Positions 16,034-20,252 of a stretch of DNA of 20,252 nucleotides are shown piece by piece. Source of the stretch: UCB3 sp964415605. Its GTDB lineage: Bacteria; Chloroflexota; Anaerolineae; Epilineales; Epilineaceae. The stretch covers positions 1-20,252 of the forward strand of contig CAYQBA010000080.1 in NCBI GenBank assembly GCA_964415605.1, given 5' to 3'. Each line of letters starts with the position of its first letter. The stretch's first letter is position 1. The position numbers and the translations under genes were made by a program. The notes under the pieces were generated by a model. It saw only the letters and a list, made by a program, of their open reading frames with translations, was not told the DNA's origin and did not search any database.

Positions 16034-16120
16034 GGCATGTTCCCACGCGCACGGGCCCCGGACAGGCTGGAAGCCCGCGCTCCTAGGCGCTGAGGCATGT
16101 CCCCATGCGCATGGGCCCCG
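16034..16120 (-). repeat. Two 27-bp direct repeats with hairpin potential, 60 bp apart
   Basis: Copies at 16034-16060 and 16094-16120 share 24 of 27 bases. In the second, CCCATGCGCATGGG is a perfect palindrome. In the first, the changes keep pairing only in minus-strand RNA (CCCGU-GCGC-GUGGG, two wobble pairs). Between them lies GGCTGGAAGCC-type sequence, itself a short palindrome. The element sits downstream of the response-regulator stop and may act as a 3' structure, or be one copy of a dispersed intergenic repeat. Confidence 0.6.
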
Positions 16121-16149
16121 ACCCGGCGGCCGTTGGCACCGGCCCCCCG

Positions 16150-16806
16150 TCACTCGTCGAGCTGGACCAGCCCGGACTTGATCGCCACCCGGATCAGGTT
16201 GACGAGGTTGTTGACCTCGAGCTTGGCCATGAGGTTGGTCCGGTGGTGCTCCACGGTCTTGACGCTGATGTGGAGCTCGTGCGCGATGGCCTTGCTGGTG
16301 TGCCCCTGCGCGATGAGGCGCAGGACCTCGCGCTCGCGCTGCGTCAGCGCCTCGGCGCCGCCAGGCCCCGGCGGCGCGTCGCCCGGCGCGGCCAGCGGCT
16401 CGCGCCACGCCGCCTCGGTCACCGACGAGCCGATGTAGGTCGCCCCCTGGCTGGCGGCCCGGATGGCCAGGACCAGCTCGGTGCCGTCGGCGCCCTTGAG
16501 CACGTAGCCGTGCGCCCCGGCCGACAGGCACTGCCGCACGGTCGCCTCGTCGGCGTACATCGACAGCACCACCACCCGCGTGCCGACGCCGAGCGCCACC
16601 ACGCGCTCGACCACCGCCATGCCGTTGAGGCCGGGCATGGCGATGTCGGTGACGATCACGTCCGGCCGCAGCTCCGCGACGGCGGCCACCGCCGCGAGCC
16701 CGTCGGCCGCCTCGCCGACCACCTCGATGTCGCCCGCCCGCGCCAGGAGCCCGTTGACGCCCACGCGGATGAGCGGGTGGTCGTCGGCCACCACCACCCG
16801 GATCAC
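16150..16806 (-). CDS. NarL/DegU-type response regulator
   Basis: From the GTG at 16806 the product is 218 residues. The receiver domain (1-120) has acidic Asp8/Asp9, phospho-acceptor Asp54 (VIVTDIAMPG), Ser82 and Lys104 (GYVLKG). A Pro/Gly-rich linker (about 135-152) leads to a LuxR-type helix-turn-helix (about 153-215: LTQREREVLRLIAQG, SKAIAHELHISVKTVEHH). It should bind DNA as a dimer after phosphorylation by the kinase encoded just upstream. Its GTG overlaps the kinase stop codon by 4 bp (GTGA), so translation is probably coupled. Extended frames upstream of the GTG belong to the kinase gene region and are not used. Targets are unknown; nearby envelope genes are candidates. Confidence 0.93.
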   Translation of the reverse strand: MIRVVVADDHPLIRVGVNGLLARAGDIEVVGEAADGLAAVAAVAELRPDVIVTDIAMPGLNGMAVVERVVALGVGTRVVVLSMYADEATVRQCLSAGAHGYVLKGADGTELVLAIRAASQGATYIGSSVTEAAWREPLAAPGDAPPGPGGAEALTQREREVLRLIAQGHTSKAIAHELHISVKTVEHHRTNLMAKLEVNNLVNLIRVAIKSGLVQLDE

Positions 16807-17924
16807 GCCGCCGATCCCCGCGGCACCCGCGCCGCCACGCGCGTGCCGGCGCCGTCGGCCGACGCAATCTCCATCCGGCCGCCCACGAGCTCGAGACGCT
16901 CGCGCATCCCCGCCAGGCCGATGCCGCTCGTCGTGCGCCGCCGGCCCACGTCGCGCGCGTGGAAGCCGCGGCCGTCGTCGGCCACCGTGAGGCACACCTC
17001 GTCGGCCGTGGCCTCGAGCGTCACGTGCACGCGCGTGGCCTCGGCGTGGCGGGCCACGTTGGTCAAGGCCTCCTGGAGGAAGCGGTAGAGGCAGAGCGCC
17101 TGAGCGTCGTCGATGCCGGCCACCGCCCCGCCCGCGTAGTCCAGCGCCAGCTGCACCCGCCTGGCGTAGCCGCGGCAGAAGCCCTCGAGCGCCGCGTCGA
17201 GGCCGAGCGTGTCGAGCGCCGGCGGCCGCAGGTCGTGCGCCAGCCCCCGCAGCCGCTCGCGCGTGGTGTTGACCAGGTCGATGACGTCGGTCAGGTCGTC
17301 GACCAGGCCGGGCGCCGCGTCCACCGCCTCGCTGCGCAGGAGCTCGAGGCCGATCTTCAGCGCCGTGAGCGCCTGGCCCGCCTCGTCGTGCAGCTCGCCG
17401 GAGAGCCGGCGCCGCTCTTCCTCCTGGGCCGAGAGCACGCGCTGGGCCAGCCGCCGCCGCTGCTCGGCCAGGTGCTCGATCGCCGCCTCGGCGCGCTTCA
17501 TGGCGGTGATGTCGTGCGCGAACACCCGCGCGAGCGCGCCCTCCGGCGGCTGGCAGATCTTGAGCTCGAACACCGAGTCGCCCACCCGGGCCTCGCGGGT
17601 GAAGATCACGCGCTCGCCCTTGTGGAAGGCGCCGATGCAGTCGGTGATCCCGCTGAGGAGCGGGTGGGCGAACCCCAGGTCGTCGAGGTCGGGGAAGCGG
17701 TCCCGCGCGATGGGGTTGAGGTACGTCACCCGCCCGTCGAGGTCGGTCTCGATGACGAGGTTGGGGTTCTGCTCCGGGAAGCTGGCCAGCCGCCGCAGCT
17801 CGGCGTGGCGCGCCGTCAGCGCGTCGAGGTCCGCGCGCAGGCGGGCAACCTCGGCTTGCATCGCGCGCGGGTCGAGGTCGGGCGGCGCGGCCGCGGGCAC
17901 CAGGGCCGCTACCGATGGTTCCAT
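16803..17924 (-). CDS. PAS-domain sensor histidine kinase (HisKA_3/NarX-DegS type)
   Basis: This 373-residue protein starts at the ATG at 17924. A short coiled coil (about 22-48) precedes a PAS domain (about 50-140: NPNLVIETDLDGRVTYLN, VFAHDITAMKRAE). The dimerisation domain contains the phospho-acceptor His179 in RRRLSGELHDEAGQ. The ATPase domain has an N box (QEALTNVARHA, Asn289), a G1 box (VADDGRG, 314-320) and a G2 box (SGIGLAGMRERLE). No transmembrane segment is seen, so it is a cytoplasmic sensor, possibly of redox state or a ligand held by PAS; no cofactor residues were identified. It is the first gene of the two-component pair. A TATAAT lies 16 bp before the ATG, giving a very short leader. 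Confidence 0.93.
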   Translation of the reverse strand: MEPSVAALVPAAAPPDLDPRAMQAEVARLRADLDALTARHAELRRLASFPEQNPNLVIETDLDGRVTYLNPIARDRFPDLDDLGFAHPLLSGITDCIGAFHKGERVIFTREARVGDSVFELKICQPPEGALARVFAHDITAMKRAEAAIEHLAEQRRRLAQRVLSAQEEERRRLSGELHDEAGQALTALKIGLELLRSEAVDAAPGLVDDLTDVIDLVNTTRERLRGLAHDLRPPALDTLGLDAALEGFCRGYARRVQLALDYAGGAVAGIDDAQALCLYRFLQEALTNVARHAEATRVHVTLEATADEVCLTVADDGRGFHARDVGRRRTTSGIGLAGMRERLELVGGRMEIASADGAGTRVAARVPRGSAA

Positions 17925-17940
17925 GCGTTCCACGCCCCGG

Positions 17941-17946
17941 ATTATA
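17941..17946 (-). promoter_or_regulatory. -10 element of the sensor-kinase gene
   Basis: A perfect TATAAT on the minus strand ends 16 bases before the kinase ATG, so the leader would be about 10 bases. No recognisable -35 hexamer lies 16-19 bp upstream, so activation by a regulator is possible. Confidence 0.45.
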
Positions 17947-18059
17947 CGGGCATCGCGCTCCGTCCGGGCCGGTTCCCCGGCGCCCGAGGCATGCTTGACA
18001 CGGAAAGAGACCGCCCCGCGACCCTCCTCCAGGCGCTCCGGCGCCGGGAGATCCCCCCA

Positions 18060-18086
18060 CAATCGAGAACGGGCTTCTCCCGATTG
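18060..18086. promoter_or_regulatory. Imperfect palindrome overlapping the -35 of the YtkA/FixH-like gene
   Basis: CAATCG-AGAA (18060-18069) is repeated inverted as TTCT-CC-CGATTG (18075-18086), ten paired bases with a two-base bulge. It overlaps the -35 box at 18084-18089 and lies between divergent genes, the usual position for an operator. No regulator family is recognised for it. Confidence 0.4.
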
Positions 18087-18112
18087 ACTGCTCGTTCCCC
18101 GCCGCCGATAAT
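18084..18112 (+). promoter_or_regulatory. Sigma70-type promoter giving a probable leaderless transcript
   Basis: TTGACT (18084-18089) and GATAAT (18107-18112) match consensus at 5 of 6 each with the ideal 17-bp spacer. The ATG at 18119 begins six bases after the -10 box, where transcription normally starts. Confidence 0.65.
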
Positions 18113-18118
18113 GCACGA

Positions 18119-18745
18119 ATGCACGTCGCGCAGCGCGAGCGCCATCCGCTCCTCCCCCCGCCCCGCCGCACCGCGCGACGCCGCGCCATCGCCGCGATGG
18201 CGCGGGCCCTCCTGGCCTGGCTGTGCCTGGCACCGCTGGCGAGTCCCGCTCACGCCCACGGCGGCCTCCACACGCTCCAGGTCGACGCCGTGCCCGTCGG
18301 CCCGTACCAGCTCAGCGTGTGGACCGGCCCCAACGAGCTGCGGCCCGGCGCCGTCCTGATCGAAGCGCTCGTCGCCGACCCCGCGACCGGCGCGCCGGCC
18401 GACGGCGTGACGGTGAGCTATACCGTCGAACCCGCCGACAGCCACCACGCCGCGGCGCCGCTTGAGCTGCCGGCCGAGTCGATCGTCGCGCTCTCGGAAC
18501 GCAACCGCGAAGAGGCCCTGCACATCGCCATCGGCCACGTCACCACGCCCGGGCCATACCGCGTCACGATCCACGTCGCGGATGCCTCCGGGTTCGCCGC
18601 CGACCACGGCTTCGACGTCACGGTCTGGCCCGACAACCCGTGGTTCCGGGTGGCCATCAACGTCCTGGTGGTGCTGACCGTGCTCATCGCCGCCGCGTTC
18701 ATCTGGCACACACTGCGCCGCGCCCAGGAGATCATCCGGCCGTGA
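18119..18745 (+). CDS. YtkA/FixH-like exported domain with C-terminal membrane anchor
   Basis: This 208-residue protein has an Arg-rich N-terminus and hydrophobic core (MARALLAWLCLAPLASPAHA) forming a signal peptide. The mature part begins with HGG and continues QVDAVPVGPYQLSVWTGPN, as I recall for YtkA-like/FixH/CopC-like envelope proteins with an Ig-like beta fold. A second strand set follows (GPYRVTIHVADASG) and a C-terminal transmembrane helix at about 177-198. Histidines at 46-51 and 109-110 could bind copper, but no motif proves it. The start at 18119 lacks a ribosome binding site but sits at the predicted transcription start; an internal ATG at 18197 would still give a complete signal peptide. 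Its stop overlaps the helicase gene's 3' end by 14 bp. Divergent from the two-component pair. Confidence 0.7.
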   Translation: MHVAQRERHPLLPPPRRTARRRAIAAMARALLAWLCLAPLASPAHAHGGLHTLQVDAVPVGPYQLSVWTGPNELRPGAVLIEALVADPATGAPADGVTVSYTVEPADSHHAAAPLELPAESIVALSERNREEALHIAIGHVTTPGPYRVTIHVADASGFAADHGFDVTVWPDNPWFRVAINVLVVLTVLIAAAFIWHTLRRAQEIIRP

Positions 18746-20252
18746 CCGGCCGTACCGCCACGCCGGCCCACCCCTCGCGCGCCGCCGACCACGCCTTGGC
18801 GACCGCCCGCGGCAGCGCCCCCTTCGCCCCGCCGTCGAGCGCCGCCGCGGTGTCCGGGCCGCAGCGCACCTCGACGTAGAAGTCCGCCGGCGGCCGCCCG
18901 GCGCGCGTGACCCGCGCCCGCAGGTCGTCCAACCCGTGCACGGCGGCCAGCGCCTCGCCGTCGACGATGCCGCCCGCCGGTGCGCCCGCGTCGCCGCCGC
19001 CCGCGTCGGCCCGGCCGTCGAGCAGCCGGCACAGCCGGTAGGCCCACCGGACGGAAGGGGTGGCAGCCCCCGTCGCGTCGGTCGCCGTGCGTCCGCGCGA
19101 TCCGGCCGTGCCCCCGGCGCCATCCCCGTCGCCGTCCCGGCCCCCCACGTCGCCCCCATCCGCCCCAGCGATCCATGCCCGGACGCTGAGGGCGAAGTCC
19201 GCCCCGCCGCCCGGCGCCGCGCGGAAGAACCGGTGGACGTCGGCGAAGTCGCGCGTCAGGCGCGCCGGCGGCAGGTCGCGCACGATCCGGCGGCCGTAGC
19301 CCTTGCGCGTCAGCCGGTCGTCGAGGATGGCGACCACGCCGCGGTCCGTGGCACGGCGGATCAGCCGGCCGAAGCCCTGCTTGAGCGTCAGCGTCATCAG
19401 CGGCAGCATGTACGCGCCGAAGCTGTCGCCGCCGGCCGCGTCGATGGCCGCCATCCGGGCCTGGTGGATCGGGTCGTTGGGCGACGGGAACGGCAGCTTG
19501 TCGAGCACGACGAGGCTGAGGTCGTCGCCGGGGATGTCGACGCCCTCCCAGAACGAGCGCGTGGCCATGAGGACGCTGTGCGGCGTGTCGCGGAACCACG
19601 CCAGGAGGGCATCGCGCGGCGCGTCGCCCTGGCCCCGCAGCGGCCACGGCAGCCCGCCGATGGCTTCGACGTGGGCGCGCGCCTGCTGCAGGCCGTCCCA
19701 GCTCGTGAACAGGCACAGCGCCCGCCCGCGGCTGACCTCCAGCAGGCGCACGATCTCGGCGGCCACCGCCGTGTAGTAGGCCTCGCGCGCGTCCCAGCGG
19801 TAGGCCGGCAGCGCCGGCTGGTAGAGCAGCGCCTGGCTCGGGTAGTCGAACACCGCCGGCGCCACGAGCTCGACCTGCGCCTCCGCCAGGCCGCAGCGCG
19901 CCTTGAAGTGCTCGAAGCCGCCGTCGGCCGCCAGCGTGGCGCTGGTGCAGATCACCGTCCGCCGCGGGGCATCGAAGAGGTGCTCCGCCAGCCGCGGGCC
20001 CGGGGCGATCGGCGCCGCGTGGAGCGCCAGGCGCACGTGCCGCCGCCCGTAGACCGGCTCGGCGTAGCGCACGACCTCGCCATCGTGCCGATCGGTCGCC
20101 ACGGCCAGGTACTTGTCGCCGAGGGCGTTCAAGTTGCTGATCGCCTGCTCGTACATCCGGGCCTCGACGCGGTCGGCCCCCTCGGCCGCCGAGCCGCCGC
20201 CCGCCGCGGCGCCCGCCCCCGGCGAGTCGGACGCGCCGCCCGCGGGCGCGGG
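18732..20252 (-). CDS. DinG/YoaA-type superfamily 2 helicase, C-terminal half (5' end outside window)
   Basis: The frame stays open to the right edge, so only 506 residues are visible and the ATP-binding motifs I and II and any iron-sulphur cysteines lie beyond. Visible C-terminal helicase motifs are VICTSATLAADGG (motif III), ALCLFTSWDGLQQ (motif IV), ATRSFWEGVDIPGD (motif V), DKLPFPSPNDP and QGFGRLIRRATDRGVVAILD (motif VI with the arginine finger). These fit the XPD-like DinG family, 5'-3' DNA helicases of repair and R-loop or replication-conflict processing. After the helicase core comes a Gly/Asp-rich low-complexity insert (about 19062-19169) and a C-terminal extension of about 110 residues that I do not recognise. 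Its 3' end overlaps the convergent YtkA/FixH-like gene. Confidence 0.88.
   Translation of the reverse strand, partial: PAPAGGASDSPGAGAAAGGGSAAEGADRVEARMYEQAISNLNALGDKYLAVATDRHDGEVVRYAEPVYGRRHVRLALHAAPIAPGPRLAEHLFDAPRRTVICTSATLAADGGFEHFKARCGLAEAQVELVAPAVFDYPSQALLYQPALPAYRWDAREAYYTAVAAEIVRLLEVSRGRALCLFTSWDGLQQARAHVEAIGGLPWPLRGQGDAPRDALLAWFRDTPHSVLMATRSFWEGVDIPGDDLSLVVLDKLPFPSPNDPIHQARMAAIDAAGGDSFGAYMLPLMTLTLKQGFGRLIRRATDRGVVAILDDRLTRKGYGRRIVRDLPPARLTRDFADVHRFFRAAPGGGADFALSVRAWIAGADGGDVGGRDGDGDGAGGTAGSRGRTATDATGAATPSVRWAYRLCRLLDGRADAGGGDAGAPAGGIVDGEALAAVHGLDDLRARVTRAGRPPADFYVEVRCGPDTAAALDGGAKGALPRAVAKAWSAAREGWAGVAVRPVTAG

Noticed and set aside
17925..18233. A longer N-terminus for the sensor kinase.
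   Set aside because: It overlaps the divergent promoter region and the start of the plus-strand gene and has a non-protein-like composition.
1..20252. CRISPR array, integrase or prophage module.
   Set aside because: No regularly spaced repeats, no integrase and no phage structural genes were found. The tRNA has no visible attachment-site duplication in the window.

Overview
The window is very GC-rich DNA, apparently chromosomal, with short intergenic gaps and long open frames on the non-coding strands. The mix of genes resembles Chloroflexota: a STAND/TPR regulator, an ERCC4 nuclease with a winged helix, Pro/Thr-rich secreted proteins ending in a short aromatic/Leu-Pro tail, CRTAC1 and RnfD-like proteins, and a membrane-anchored YtkA/FixH-like protein. 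This placement is inferred from family content, not from a marker gene.

Layout. Positions 1-1623 (+) hold the C-terminal part of a TPR regulator that runs off the left edge. It converges on an ERCC4-nuclease/winged-helix protein (1730-2836, -). A tRNA-Arg(CCU) lies at 3224-3296 (+), followed by about 770 bp without a credible gene but with a perfect 14-bp hairpin. Next come a decayed, zinc-ribbon transposase-like gene (4063-5079, -) and a large secreted protein made of two tandem beta-domain plus alpha/beta-hydrolase units, the first of which has lost its nucleophile (5281-7821, -). Divergent from this is a 1334-residue exported FG-GAP/Ig-like/PQQ-propeller protein (8190-12194, +) with a good promoter and Shine-Dalgarno sequence.

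The right half holds a minus-strand cluster that looks functional as a unit: a four-helix membrane protein with two HxxEH motifs (15268-15858), a CRTAC1 (FG-GAP/ASPIC-UnbV) protein (13201-15033) and an RnfD/NqrB-like membrane protein (12318-13175). Upstream of these is a translationally coupled NarL/DegU-type two-component pair (16150-17924, -). Divergent from the pair is a small signal-peptide/single-TM YtkA/FixH-like protein (18119-18745, +), whose promoter places the transcription start at or next to its ATG. The right edge is the C-terminal half of a DinG/YoaA-type helicase (18732-20252, -), whose 3' end overlaps that small gene by 14 bp.

The best candidate for an undescribed system is the membrane cluster at 12318-15858. 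It joins an outward-facing beta-propeller protein, a flavin-transporter-like membrane subunit that lacks an obvious flavinylation motif, and a His-rich helical bundle that could bind metal or heme. The neighbouring sensor kinase/regulator pair and the FixH/YtkA-like protein would fit an envelope redox or metal context, but nothing in the sequence proves they work together.
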